NCBI RefSeq assembly: GCF_009389715.1
Contig: NC_052393.1
Location: forward strand, 5,766,001-5,830,000
DNA: 64,000 nt
DNA from: Phoenix dactylifera
Taxonomy: Eukaryota; Streptophyta; Magnoliopsida; Arecales; Arecaceae
Reading direction: 5' to 3'
Below the pieces are notes generated by a model that saw only the letters and a list, made by a program, of their open reading frames with translations, did not search any database and was not told where the DNA came from. Below are positions 45,779 to 58,545 of this stretch, piece after piece. Numbering within the stretch: position 1 is the stretch's first letter; each line of letters starts with the position of its first letter. The position numbers and the translations under genes were made by a program.

Positions 45779-48700
45779 TCATAGGATCAATCCTTGAGCA
45801 GGTGCAGGCTTGTTAGAATGCTCACCCGTCGCAGCTGGCGGAGTCTCAGAGAGATGAACCTTTGCAAAGTCATTCTCCAAGCTCTCATGTTCTTGCTCAG
45901 CAGCAACTTTCTCTTTTGTCTTTGATCCAACATCACTTGCTGCCCTGGCCACCCTGTTGAAAGCACCGGTCACCCATGATGCCCCAGTGAAAACAAACCT
46001 GTTCTTCATAATGGCTGACCCAGCACTGCTGACCTTCAGCTCGGCAGCTGCAAAGGCTGACTTTGTCTTCTCAGAAACCTGAAACTTCTTATCCATTTCC
46101 CTGACCTTTTCATTGACAGCAGAAGTGCCCATGCTGATTTGCTCGCTCAGCCCAATCTTCTTGTCCAGGGATGAGACTTTGGCACCTGCTGTGGATGTGA
46201 ACTGGTGCTTCTCATCAAAAGCCTTTGCTTTGTTGAGAGCATCTTGGCCTAGGATAAAGCCCTTAGCAAGCATGGCGCTGATGACGTCTTCAGCTTTTTG
46301 AACAGCAGATTCAGCAACCCCGACAGCCTTAGCATCTTTTGACTGCGAAAGTTGAAGAGTTATGGTTAAGTACATTATGGAATGCGCAAGCAGCTAAATA
46401 CGGGCAGATGAAAACATCAGAAGCATATAACATGCAGTCTACCGCGGGTGGGGATGAAGCAGCGGCAGGCAGTTGGTAGTCTGGGGCTGGCGTAATGATG
46501 ACCGACATATCAACTATTGTTGCACCCTATGCCACCACAAAGAAGTGAGAACAGAACTTAGAAGAGAAAAATTAAGAAGAGAACTGTGTCATAACAAATT
46601 GAAGCAGACACCTACACCTTCCTGTATAAACAACAAAAAAATCTGCCAAGTTGCAATTTGATAGTTAGAAGGATACTAGCAAGACCAGTGGTACCAATCA
46701 AGATAATGATCCACTCTGTATTTTCTGATTCATCTAAAGAAAAAGATTTAAACAATGTGCCCGTCATTTTTTTGGGACAAAATAATACCACCCCAACAGA
46801 AAAGTAACATGCATACCAGACACTTGTTATCATATACATGAAGTCAAGGTTGAGATCAAATCAGCTGCCACACACAGACATACATATACTAATATACTCT
46901 TAAGAGAAGAAAAAAACTATGCATACGTCTATGCAAACAGATATCTCAGTATAGGTAACACATGAAAGATTCGTTTTCTTTCGTCCAAGAAAATGGTTAC
47001 AAACAGGCTAATGATAAGGGATTCATTGCACCTGACAAAGGCCATGAGAAGTGAATAGGAGACAATAACTGAGTGTTACATATACCTATGTGCATACAGC
47101 TAATGCATCACAGAATTCATTTTCGTTTCTCCACCAAGAAAACAGCTACAGACAGGCAAATCATAAGGAATTCATCACATCAAACATGAAACCATGAGAA
47201 CGCACCGAAAGAAGAAGGGCAGTCTCTGCTCCCTGTGGTTCTTTAAAGGTGACATAAGCAACCTGTGTCCGCTCATCACCACTGTAAAAGGATGGCAACA
47301 CTAACGTGTACATATCGGAGAAAAATCAAAAGAAAACAGTGAAAATAAAACTACGATAGCAAGTGCAAACACAGACCTTCGCATTTCAACATATTCAATG
47401 TTACCAGAAAAGGAAAAGAATTCTTCTATATCTTGCTCAGATGCACCTAGGGAAACATTGCTGACCTTTACTGTCCTTGCCTGCAAAAATGTTAAAAAAC
47501 ATGAACTGGGATCAGAAAATTTTCTTCATAATGGTTATAGATGTATAACAACAGAACTTTGTAGCAGCAAAGCCGCAAGTCTAATTTTATATTTCTTAAA
47601 CAATGATTGAATAAATATATAATCCTGGGACAAATAAATCTTACATATGCAGGAGACAACATTCATTCATGACTATTCGAACAAGGATCTCATATAATAT
47701 GGAGCAATAAAGACATATCTTCCAACATTCAGCTACCACACCATTTATTTATACAATATGCTGTTTTGTTGTAAGATTTTTCTAGAAAGCATACAAAACC
47801 TAAAATGGATGAATTTTTTTTAGAAAATCTTCTCATTACTTTCTATACAGCCGGTTTGGTAAAAATTGGCAAGTCATAGAACCTGAAAAATAAGCTATAT
47901 GAAAACAGGTCGCCCCCTGTTTCCGTAAACCCATTTTACAGGAAACCAGAAATCATGATCATCTGTTTTAAGGGCCCAAAGACAACCAGGAGCCCTAAAA
48001 GGAAGACTAATACATATGGTGGTTGGAAATCCTTAGACACTCTCAACAGCATAGTGGTTTACTCTGATGCAAAGCCAGATTCTGATAAAGTCATGTCTGA
48101 GTAAACAAAAAATTGCCTGCAGAGTTTTGTATTCACCACATTGTAGAGACACACGACAACTTTTATAAGATGACTATCAGACTTCCTACAGAGAAGATAC
48201 CATGATATTAATATAGCTACTTCAGACAACTGGATGACAGAGAACTCCACAACAAACACTTTCAGGGGAAAACAAGAGTAGTGACATGACTCATTAATAT
48301 GGCCTGCGCACAACCAAGCTAGACTCTGTATCAGAGAAGATGTGTTTGGACTTTGACACACTAAAGCACTTAATTGAAGAAACAGGAACACCAACACAAC
48401 CTCATATTTTGACGATAAGCTAGGTTATGATTTAATGGCAGCAAAACACCAGATTGAAATTAAACCTTCCAAACAATTAGTAATTTTCATCAGGTACCAG
48501 TCGACCCAACCAATTTTGCTCTCTACTGTCTTACACCTCTTTCTACCTGTTTCTCACACTTTCTTTCATCATTAGAATTTAGAAGTACAGAAACAAATGG
48601 TTCAATAACTAAAAGCGGTAAAACCCAAATATAGTTCATAACAGTCCAAGGAATCTATCTGTTGGAACAGTCTGACACTCTGACTAGAGATAGAATGGAT

Positions 48701-51673
48701 CATTTTCTACTGCATGACAACCTTGAAGGTGGCAGGGTTGTCAACCAAGTATCACCAGAAATGGGGGAAAATCCACAAATTAAACATTACATCATCATCC
48801 TATGATACGATAATGCCAAGGGAGATTGTTATCCTAGTTTTTCTTACTCTAATGAATATTTGCTCTAGGATTTGTAGATCATGATCAACAATGTGAATTC
48901 CAACTTATATATAACCTGTCTCAGTTCCTTTTTCCAGCGATTTCAACTTCCAAACATATAACATGATGGTTATTTCACTGTAATTTCTCCTCAAATAATC
49001 CTATAAAACTAAGAAACTAAGGTAGAGTGCAGTTTCTGAAGACGTTCGACTCTTCAGCCATTGCGATCTCCAAGTTTAGAAAGTGACTAGCTGCAATTAT
49101 GAGTTTCACTATAAATGAACTTTGGGGTCTTTATGATGGAAAGTATGTCACGTTTAGGTAAATAGGGTTTGCACCAAAGCTTTATACACATGCATGCATA
49201 TATGTGGAAGTATGTATGAGCCTGAGTGGTTATGCATGCAATCCTGCATATATAGAAGGAGATAAACCTTTGGTGCATGGAAATACTTTAAGAACAGGAA
49301 ATAACCATGGTCTCAGGGAATATGTGTCCGGTGTCCCCCAGTAAAAGAACAGGTCCTTGGGATAAATGTTTCAAAGACCATGTTCCATACTGTATAGTCT
49401 TTCTCAGCAATAAAGAGAACAAAGACAACAATATATTAGGGTGATTTGCTCATGTGAAACAAGGGCTTTCTTATCTATTTGTGTATGACCTTCTGCTCTT
49501 TCCAGATTAAACAAATCATGTTTTCTTAACTTATTATATAGTAGTCTTACCCACAACATGGTATTAATTCATCAGGAAAGAAATGATATCCTCTAATCAT
49601 GCATTAGAGCCAGTATCCATGTTGATGTTAGGTATATCATAGGCAAACACTTGTACTTTTAATGTCTATTAGCATATCAAGCAAGTATAAGGCCATGTCA
49701 GAACATGTGGTCTAGTAAAAGATTTCATTCTAAGATAGATGTCATGAGTCAAAACACAATACTATTAGCCTAGTTGGTGGGCACCCAACCCTTCATAGGA
49801 GAGATCCCGGGTTCAATTCGGTGGCAAAAAACCAACTCATTGCTTTAAAGAGAGATAGAGAGAGCGAGAAAAACACATGAATCTAGGTAGTAACCCAAAT
49901 AACAATTTTCTTTCACCAATCCTTAAAAGCCTATTATCTCAATGAAAAATGAAATCTATGGGACCCTGAGACCCCTAAAAATCTAATTAGATCACTCACT
50001 TTAGATGCACTGATGCAATATGCTAGATCTATCAACATCATTGATGAAATTAACTGTAAGGATATTTTTGGTCCAAAATGACATGGATGAGATGTATGAT
50101 GTGTGAATGCAAAACTTTAGACTGTTCTTTTAGATCTTCCTAAATTGAGGGGCTTACTATACGCTTTCAACTCCATATACCAAGCCAAAACGAATAAGCA
50201 CAAAAACTCAATGCCACAAAACCTATTATCAGTCAAATTCATTGGACTAGGGGTTTGTTAGGTCTAAGTGAAATCTTAAAGTATAACCAAGTCTACCTTC
50301 CTGTTATGATGCATTGGTTAAGCAAGCCACAAAGAAGTGATCTACCAGTATGCACATTACCAAGCAGATAAAATATACATGATGCAACGACATTGAAGAT
50401 GCCTAAGCGTGCTGGACAATGAATATTCATGGATGGTCACTCAACACAATTTTTTTGTTATAAATGCACCAAATGAGAATCAGTCCAAATTTGATGCGCT
50501 AGATAATTAAGGAGTAGATTGTCCCTTAAGTTTCTATAAACATGGCTAACCAAAAGTAAGTCTTCTGGTCTCCATATTGAGAAAATTTTGAAGAGTTAAC
50601 AAGGCAAGCCCATTCCTGAGTTCACAAATTCAGACATGTGTGGAAAAACTTATAAGTTATAAGACTACACTAATAAATGTGACTTTAACAAATCTAGTAC
50701 CCAAAAAATATGTTCCTAGAAGAAAAAGAAATAAATAAATAAACAATTACGTGCAGGAAGCATGGTTCATCATACCAATGTGTATTGCCCCATATCGGGC
50801 ATACAACTCCATATAGGGCATACAGTCGTACCAGGCATATCGTATTATACCGGTACTGAACTAAAACTCAATATAGGGGACGTACTAAGTCTCAATATGC
50901 TAGCCGATCCTGTGGCAACATACCGACACTGTACCAGCATGGTACTAGTATGAAATATGGTACCCAAGATAGCAAATCTGGCCACAAAATTTCATAGAAA
51001 AAATAAATTTGATGAATTTACATGATAGAAGAACCAATAATTATGTAACATTTTGTGGGTAGAAAAGGGTAAAATAAAAAAGCACTTAGAGTGCTTAAAT
51101 ATGACTGTATCTAAACCAAGTCATGGCATGCTTGAACTTTTAGATGAGCGAACTAGTGCAAATGGCCACACCTATACCTATACTCTGCTGACTGAAACTG
51201 TAAGTGCTTTCAAACACAATCCATTAAAAGCGTAATGTTTGAATCCATGTCTTAAAACATAATAAACCACTCAGTTATAACAAAAAGGCACACTACAAAA
51301 TATATCACAGAGATCACGCGCTTCAATGACTACAAGAATTCCAGATTCTTGTCTCTTGAACACCTAATACCCTTAAACCCTCAATAAATCCGAGCCAACC
51401 CCGAGAATTTCAGAACCACACGATTCAAATAAATCCAACAACCATTTTTACTTCATAAGTTTTGTCAAACAGATTTCCTACACCGAATAATCACAACAGA
51501 AACAGACCATTCATTAAAAAAAAAAAAGAAGAAGAAAGAAATAGAAACAAATCAAGCAATGCCACTAAGTAAGAAGACAAAACAACAGAATCCAAAACAC
51601 TACAAGTATCCTTTCCAAGCCAAAAGAGACCCGAAATCAAGGCAAGAGAACCGGTGCTCACCGACATGGCCAT
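45779..51673 (-). CDS. RRM protein, binding partner of ACD11 (BPA1) type
   Basis: Predicted 279 aa in five exons: 51673-51662, 47480-47377, 47281-47206, 46526-46443 and 46342-45779, all with GT-AG borders and matching phases. Exon 1 codes only for MAMS before a 4.2-kb intron. This start joins in frame to ARTVKVSNVSLGASEQDIEE, with a TATA box upstream. Residues 6-77 form an RRM fold with RNP2-like VKVSNVS and RNP1-like TQVAYVTF. Then come the family segments GATIVDMSVIITPAPDYQ and KDAKAVGVAESAVQKAEDVI, and an Ala/Lys-rich helical C-terminal half. Arabidopsis BPA1 binds the sphingolipid-transfer protein ACD11 and modulates immunity-linked cell death; whether this member does so is inference. 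The RNP residues are not the aromatic RNA-contact type, so RNA binding is uncertain. Confidence 0.9.
47481..51661. other. Intron 1 of the BPA1-like gene
   Basis: 4.2 kb with no supported coding exon. It holds a SINE-like head at about 49765 and, at about 50755-50960, a dispersed repeat rich in GGTAC/GTACC and CATATAGGGCATAC motifs. A related GGTACC-rich piece lies at 63680-63960. Confidence 0.55.
49765..49880 (+). mobile_element. tRNA-derived SINE head, family unknown
   Basis: TAGCCTAGTTGG fits the Pol III A box and GGGTTCAATTC the B box, with tRNA-like spacing of about 35 nt. A CAAAAAACC stretch and an AG-rich tail follow. It does not fold as a full tRNA, so a SINE is more likely. It is distinct from Au. 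It lies in intron 1 of the BPA1-like gene on the opposite strand. Confidence 0.6.
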
Positions 51674-51777
51674 CTCACTCACTCGGAAACCCCAAACCGC
51701 TCAGCAACAAAGGAAAAGAAAAACACTGGGAGTTGGTAGAAGGTCTATGAGTCGTGGATATGGATGAATCGAGGGGA

Positions 51778-51785
51778 TATTTATA
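51778..51785 (-). promoter_or_regulatory. TATA box of the BPA1-like gene
   Basis: Minus-strand TATAAATA, 105 bp upstream of the ATG at 51673. Transcription would start near 51750. Confidence 0.65.
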
Positions 51786-54367
51786 GGTCGGTTCTATCGG
51801 GGGGCGTGAGGACACGTGGCAGCGTCCCGCCGGAGATCCGTTTGAACCGCTTTCTTGCTGCCGTCAGATACCGCCACCTTTTTTTTTTTTTTTTTTTTTT
51901 AACATTTCCCGATATACTTGTCTCATTCCTCCTGGTGTTAAGGTTTGGTTTGCGAGTTGGGATCCAAGCTCGAGCTGTGATTTGCCTTCCATGCGAATGA
52001 GCTAATTCAGTCATGTTATCAAGTTGACACCAAGCTATTAGCTATGTATCTGTCCCGTCCCATTCACTCAGATTTGCCAGCTGGACATGTTCACGAGGAG
52101 TATTTAATATATTCATCAGTTCATCGAACTGATGATGATGAGATCTTGGCACTTGTAAGACTACCTTTTTTACGATCATTTGATGCTTGTTTCGCTAGAT
52201 AAAGATTTTCCTTGTAATACTACCCATGAACATTAATAACATTTACTTGCTCCCGGTGAGATAAGGTGGGGTAGTCTAGATGGCAAGCTTAACTGTTTAA
52301 CCCATTTAGTGTGTTTCAACCCATTATAGTCAGATTAAATTATCTATTAATAAAATAGTCAGATTCAAATCTAGACTTTTGACCACTTCAAGTTAGGATT
52401 GATGGATTTTCGATCTTCTCCTATAGGTTAGTTTAAATAATACCATCACTTTCAGATTTGAATCCTTGGCTTATTGCTGGAGTACTATTGAAAAGTTTGC
52501 ATTATTTTAATATTAGAGAAAACATATTTTATTATATACTAGAAAATATTATGTTATTGTTGGCGGAATTACTCTTTTATTCTTAAAATCAATATAAAGA
52601 AAACAAATCACCAGTTTCCCACAAAATACAGCATCATGAGATAATTGCACCAAAATTCCATTTTGCAGGCATTGTTGGATCTACATGACCTATTAATTTG
52701 GACCATGTATGGTCATTGATTGGCCCATTAGACAACATACTAATGAACCTCCTATTAGGGCAACCATGCCTTCGAAATCGAAGCTTATAGGCATTGTTTT
52801 GTTTAAGTGAAGGCAATCTAACTGAATTACTCTAGGCACCAGATGGGCTGTATAGTTTGGTTCATCTTCGTATAACCAACTTAATGTGACTCAAGGACCT
52901 TGCTTGGCATACCAATTATGTTAATACATTTCTTGACCAAAATTATTCGTTGGGTAATGCAATACCTTTTCTTGCAATTATCTTATATAAAAAAGCATTT
53001 TTTTGCACATGTTTGCATTTATTAAATGTACAGTAAAATTCTTCATGTTATTATACATAAAAACGCCCAAAGAGAGAGTGTTTTGGTAGGAGCAGACATG
53101 AATGAAGAATCTCTCAAGCTGAAAATCAATAGTGTGAAATATGATCTAAGATATATAAACTACATAGAAATTAAAAAGTCATTTATTTTGGATATCTCTT
53201 TCCTATACATCTAGCCTACAAAAACTGAACTATAGCAACATAGTTTAATGAACAAAAATATGGCATAAAGTATTTAATTTGTAATTCTAAACTATTGATC
53301 TTGATCTAAATATTTTAAAATTCAGCTAACTTGGATGTTTTTAAGTTAAAGATCAAACTAAAACATGATGCCATATTGTTGAAATTATAGATTTTGTTTT
53401 GTTTGATGTATGGATACAGAAACCTTAAAAATCATGATTTCATATTATTTTAATAATTTCATATGTTATAATATTTCTATACCTATTAAATAGAAAGGAG
53501 AGAGAAAATTCAACCCCTCTCCAAAATTAGAAAAAATAGAGAGAAAATCACAGAAAAATCAACTCTTCTTATGTATTTTTTGGAAGTCATGTAAAAAAAA
53601 AAAAGTTTGCAACATATTTTCTTCCTCTATTGTTCATTCTATTTTTCAAGTTCTTTTTTTATTACATAAATTATATTTTTGTTTTCATTATTACCGAGAA
53701 AATTCAACCCTTCTCCAAATTTCAGAAGAACTAGAAAGAAATTCATAGAAAATTGATTGTTCTTAATTATTTTTGGAAGTCATGTAAAAAAAGAAAGAAA
53801 AATTTATGCACACATTTTCTTTCCTTCTATTTTTTAAGTTGTTATTATCCTTGTATTACATAAAACTATATTTTTGTTTTCATTATCACCTGGCACTGGA
53901 CTTGCTTATCAGGCCGGGCGAGCTAGGTTCAAGCCAAGCTCCACCAAATATATAACCAAATATAGTCAGGCCCGAGCTTGACCTGACTTGGGCTTTGGGC
54001 TTACTTACCAAGCCTAGGCCAAACATCGGGCCGGCCCTAAGGCTTTTCACATCCCAACTATAACGGGATGGGGAGGGGACGACATGACGATGACGAGAGG
54101 GGAGGGAACCATGCAAAATGTGCAGTGGTAGTGATGAGGAGGAGCAGACGGCACGGCCGCGGCGAGATAGGGTGCGGCTGGCGCAGCGGAGATGAGAGGG
54201 GGTGCAGACGGTGTGGCCGTGGCGAGAGAGAGAGAGAGAGAGGGGATGGTGCGGCCACGACGAGAGGGGAATGGATCACGACAAGGAGGCGATGGAACAG
54301 GATATAAGGGTTAGGCCAGAGATATAAATTTGTAACTATAAGAATATTTTAAAAATATTATATATAT
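51786..54367. other. Intergenic, AT-rich
   Basis: A T run lies at 51880-51900. 53890-54055 holds the GGGCCGG-rich dispersed repeat, and 54060-54290 is GA-rich with a microsatellite at 54224-54243. Open frames in that part are low-complexity. No gene is supported. Confidence 0.5.
53502..53888. repeat. Two-copy tandem duplication, 194 bp
   Basis: GAGAAAATTCAACCC recurs at 53502 and 53696. Each copy continues with GGAAGTCATGTAAAAAAA and ATATTTTTGTTTTCATTA in the same order. The copies are moderately diverged. Confidence 0.8.
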
Positions 54368-54827
54368 TATAGAGTTTTTTTGTATGGATACTCTTCTAAA
54401 TATTGAATTTGCATGAATACCCTTCCAAAATTGATATTTGGCATCTATACCATCGTTAAAACTCTGTTATTGTACAAATACCTCTAATATAACGGTTATT
54501 TTAACAGTATTAAGAAAAATCAAATTTATATTAATTAAAAATAAAATAAAAAATTAAAATTACGCTATCATCCCTGTCTACTTTTTTTGCTATCGAGATC
54601 GTGATCTATTTGCATGTCTACCCATTAAGGGTATTTTAGTCATTTTAATTTGAAACCGTTAGAATTTTTAATGTCGGTTAGTACCATGGGTATATATATA
54701 AAAACAAAAAAAAAAAAGTAGAATAGCCAAAACAAGTGGTTTACGAGAGTATACCTGCAAATATAATTTTAAAAGAATATTCGTGCAAAATTCAATATTA
54801 AGAGAGTATCATATAAAAAAATCTATA
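54368..54827. mobile_element. Mutator-like MITE, 460 bp
   Basis: Long terminal inverted repeats of about 53 bp: the left end starts TATAGAGTTTTTTTGTATGG and the right end is its near-complement ending AAAAAAATCTATA. Both ends are flanked directly by TTATATATAT (54358-54367 and 54828-54837). Long TIRs with a 9-11 bp duplication are typical of Mutator-like elements. The interior is AT-rich and non-coding. Confidence 0.75.
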
Positions 54828-54837
54828 TTATATATAT

Positions 54838-56261
54838 TAATTTAAATAATTAGGCTCGGATTGGATCCGCTAGTTTAAAGGACCGATTTGAATTTCTAGT
54901 TTGGTCCAGCCTGCCGAGATAGAAGATCAAAACCAGCCCCGTTTTTTAGGGGCTCCACCGCTAGGTTTTTTAGCAGGCCTACCTGGCCCATTGTGCGAGT
55001 ATTATTCTTGTAAAACATTAAAAAGAGAGATAGAGAGAGAGAGAACAAAACGGGGGTATCGTTTTAAACCACGCACCAAGTAAAAGAACTCTTATGGCTT
55101 TTTTTCTTTTTTTGGTAATAATAGAAGTCTTAAGGTTGTAGACTAATAGGGCAGGAAAGTCCGTGATGCGTGCAACTTTGGCACGTGAGTATTCTTCCAA
55201 TATTTTCCTTATTTATAAGAGTTGATATATTTAAATTAAACCAGATAAAAATAAAGTAACTGTTCCCCTGGATACCGTTGCAGCTAGATCTTCCAAGATC
55301 TCAAGAGACTCCATTATTTGATCTCCATCAAATTCCGATCCATCAATATATATTTATTTCTATATACTTACTTTGGAAACAAGGGGAAGAGACGTGATGG
55401 TAAGTTACAGAACTCATGATCACAAATTATATAAAGATAGGAAAAGTTCGGACGGGCGATTATTTTATCGCAGGCCAAGCTACGGAGACGGCGCGGGAGA
55501 GAGAAGTACAGGGACGACGACCCCGGAGAAAGCGGTACCTTTTCCGCCAACTTTACTCCTCCCTCCAATATAAAATCTTCTGCACTTTCTTGCTCGTTAT
55601 TAATTAGCAGCAGTAGGGAGTCAGAGGCATACAGGCAGTTCTTTTCTGCTTTCGTGATGAAACTTTTTAAACGAGAAACGTAGATCTCTTGCCAGAAAGA
55701 CTGTTTCTCTCTGAGAAAGTTAGGGGAAGGTTTCTCCATCTTTCAACTAGGTTTTCTGAACACTCTGAAACCGGTTTTCTTCAACTACCCCTAGGAACTT
55801 TTGGTTGGATCAACTTCATCAAAGAATTGATCACTTATTTTCAACATGTGATATTGGTAAAAGCCGGGACAGTAATATATTTATAGGAAAAAGATGAAAA
55901 AATCTGTTCACTTTTTTTTTTAAAAAAAAGAAGATAGAAATAATATTGAAACTTTGTTTGAATACTCGTGAGGAATCATATTTTAAGTTTGGTTTGGTAT
56001 TCTCTTTCTCCAATGTCCATCAAATAGCGAATTCCTAATTACTTCAGAACAAAAGGAAAGTAAATTTTTGCATTAAACTCCAGCGGTTCTCCTCAAATTC
56101 ATGACAGACAACATAGAAACTACTTGGGTGCACGGAAGAGGGAGAGTGAAGAATACATGCATGTGTGTTACATAATGGTTACAAGGGGAGTAGCCCCCTC
56201 CTTATAGTGGGGTAAGCCCTCCATGTAGTGATGGAGAAACTAGCTACAATGGTTCAATTGC
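54838..56261. other. Intergenic, no recognised gene
   Basis: Two overlapping open frames on opposite strands at about 55368-55739 (minus, 123 aa) and 55373-55607 (plus) were not recognised. Around 56100-56250 the sequence looks like a piece of an LTR region, at low confidence. Confidence 0.45.
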
Positions 56262-57043
56262 AATGTGTGTCCCAAAGAATACTAAGGGTCAAAAAAATAC
56301 TTTTCTGATCCTTCAAAAATACTTTTGGATGAAAAAAGTATTTGATAAAAATTTTGGAAAGCTATTTTTGCTTTCTCAGAAAGTTAAAACAGCTTTTTAG
56401 GAGAAGCTCTATTTTTGAAGCTTCCGAAAAAACTATTTTAAGTTTGTCGGAAAGCTATTTTTTTGACCAAAATACCTATAATAAAATATAATAATTACAT
56501 ATGTTGTCCCTTTATAAACCTAAAAATCTGCTGGAGCCCTAACAAAAAATTCTAGCCGTGGATCAGAATCCCTTCCATACAAGCAAAGATATTCTTATTT
56601 CCTATTATTGTATTATACTATAAATATAATATTATATTACATTATATCATAATACATTTGATATGTTATTTTAAATAATTAATATTATATAAATTATTAT
56701 GCTATAGTATACAATGTTATATTACTATATTATAATAATATTATATTACCTACAGTAATATTATCTATATCATATATTTATATATTAAATATGTTATATT
56801 TTATTATGCTCTATTGTATAATATTGTACAATGTCCTTTATAGTACTTTTGTCATACAAAAGTACTTTCTCAGTTTGTTTACCAAACATATGTTAAAGTA
56901 CCACAGTACTTTAGACATGTAGTTACCAAACATAAACAACTTTTTATAAAATTTCTACTTAGAAAGCTCTACTTTTAGAAAGCTCTACTTCCAACAGCTC
57001 TACTTTTAAAACTCTACTACCAACAACTCTTCCAAATAGGGCC
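56262..57043. mobile_element. MITE, first of an abutting pair
   Basis: Related along its length to the element at 57047: GTATTTGRTAAAATTTT, AAAGCTATTTT, an AT-rich core with repeated ATTATATTA, then TTTACCAAACA and repeated AGCTCTACTT. It ends CCAAATAGGGCC at 57043. Its left TIR is not clear, so it may be truncated. Confidence 0.65.
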
Positions 57044-57046
57044 TAC

Positions 57047-57703
57047 GCCCCTGTTGGAGAGCCTTTGGAAGGCCAAAAAGTACCTTCTGTCCCTCCAAAG
57101 TACTCTTAGATAAATAGGAGTATTTGGTAAAATTTTTGAAAAGCATTATAGCTTTGCCAGAAAGCTAAAATAGCTTTTTGAAAGAAGCTCCATTTTGTTT
57201 TGAATTATAATATTTTTTTGATCAAATACCATAATAAAATAAATAATTACACCAAAAGTCTCTTATAAGTCTGAAAATTAATTTATGCTAATAATTATAA
57301 TATTTTATATCTTTATTATTAACTATACTATAAATATAATATTATATTACATTATATATAATACATTGATATATTATGTTAAATAATTTAATATTATATT
57401 AAAATATTATTCTATGATATACAATATTATATTATTATATTAATATTATATTACATTATATTAATATATACTATATCATATATTATGTATTATACATATT
57501 ATATTTTATTATGCTCTGTTGTATAATATTATGTAATGTCTTTTATGGTTATTTTGTCATACTAAAAGTACTTTCTGAGTTGTTTACCAAACACATGTTA
57601 AAGTTCCACAACACTTTAGAAATATAGTTACCAAACAGCAAACAACTTTTTATAAAAGCTCTACTTCCAAAAGCTCTACTGCCAACAGCTCTCCAACAGG
57701 GCC
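57047..57703. mobile_element. MITE, second of an abutting pair
   Basis: TIRs GCCCCTGTTGGAGAGC and GCTCTCCAACAGGGCC are complementary with one mismatch. Flanks TAC (57044-57046) and TAA (57704-57706) suggest a 3-bp target site. The 657-bp element is non-coding with an AT-rich core. It starts directly after the end of the first copy. Confidence 0.75.
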
Positions 57704-57958
57704 TAACAATATTATACACCATAAAGATGGTTTATGCTATCAAACTTAACTTGCATGGAGACATCCCTGACTGGTTTTAGGTTAAAAGAGATAATTTATT
57801 CTGGTTCTTATGGTGTTAGATGCATGCTTCAAAAATGATAAGTTGCATAGTGCTCCATTCGTGTTGATTAACATTCTCTGATCTTTGTTTGGTTTTAATA
57901 TTATATGATTGTTATTTTGGCTAAAGACTTTGACCAGAAAAGCACTTATTTGTAGGTG

Positions 57959-58545
57959 ATGGAGAACAATTCAATGCCCTTATGGTTGGCCATGATGTCG
58001 CCGCAACATTTATGAGGCTGTTCCAGACATGCAATGACAAGAAGAAGAAAGAGCTAAACTTCTATTGCATTGACTGCCTTCGATCCCTATGCGGAAATTG
58101 CCTCCAGCCTCACCTAAACATAGATTCATCCAGGTCAGTCCCCTTCTCCTATTTTTAGCTGTCTCTAATTCTGAATGTGACATTTTTGGACTAGGTAGTT
58201 TAAATGACACCTTGATATGGACTTTAGATTTTTCCTATCAACTTGAACTCCTTCCCTTGGTCAAAGTCAATCTTCCCCTTAGGAAACCCCTTGGCTTACA
58301 CCACACCACTTTATGGCCAGTGCAACCAAGGTTTCAGGCTTCCTAATCAAAGAAAGAAGTCAAAAGAGTGGAGAAATGACTATTATGAATCGTTGATGTA
58401 GCATTCTCTCTTCTGTAGTGTTATGTGTACAAATTTGGGTTTAATATTTTCCTCTTCTCAAAAATTTCAGATAAGAAATATGTATACCGGAATGTCGTTA
58501 AGGTACAAGACATGAAGAAATTTTTCAACTGCTCCTGGGGTTCAG
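57959..58545 (+). pseudogene. PLATZ zinc-binding protein gene, 5' part, frame broken
   Basis: Plant AT-rich sequence and zinc-binding (PLATZ) proteins are zinc-dependent DNA-binding regulators. Exon A (57959-58133) begins MENNSMPLWLA and later reads NDKKKKELNFYCIDCLRSLC then GNCLQPHL. Exon B (58471-58545) follows a good acceptor and contains YVYRNVVKVQDMKKFFNCSW. Splice sites are intact, and the Cys pairs CIDC and CGNC are kept. The frame breaks about six times, each by one base in a homopolymer: three in exon A between SP and NDKKKK, one after PHL, one early in exon B, and one extra G after NCSW. The third exon (TYVIN...KVVFLN type) was not found before 64000. It could be a decayed copy or a real gene with sequencing errors; the intact splice sites and the all-homopolymer pattern favour error. 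Confidence 0.75.

Noticed and set aside
49765-49840. tRNA gene
   Set aside because: A and B boxes are present, but there is no convincing acceptor stem or anticodon arm, and an AG-rich tail follows. A SINE head is more likely.
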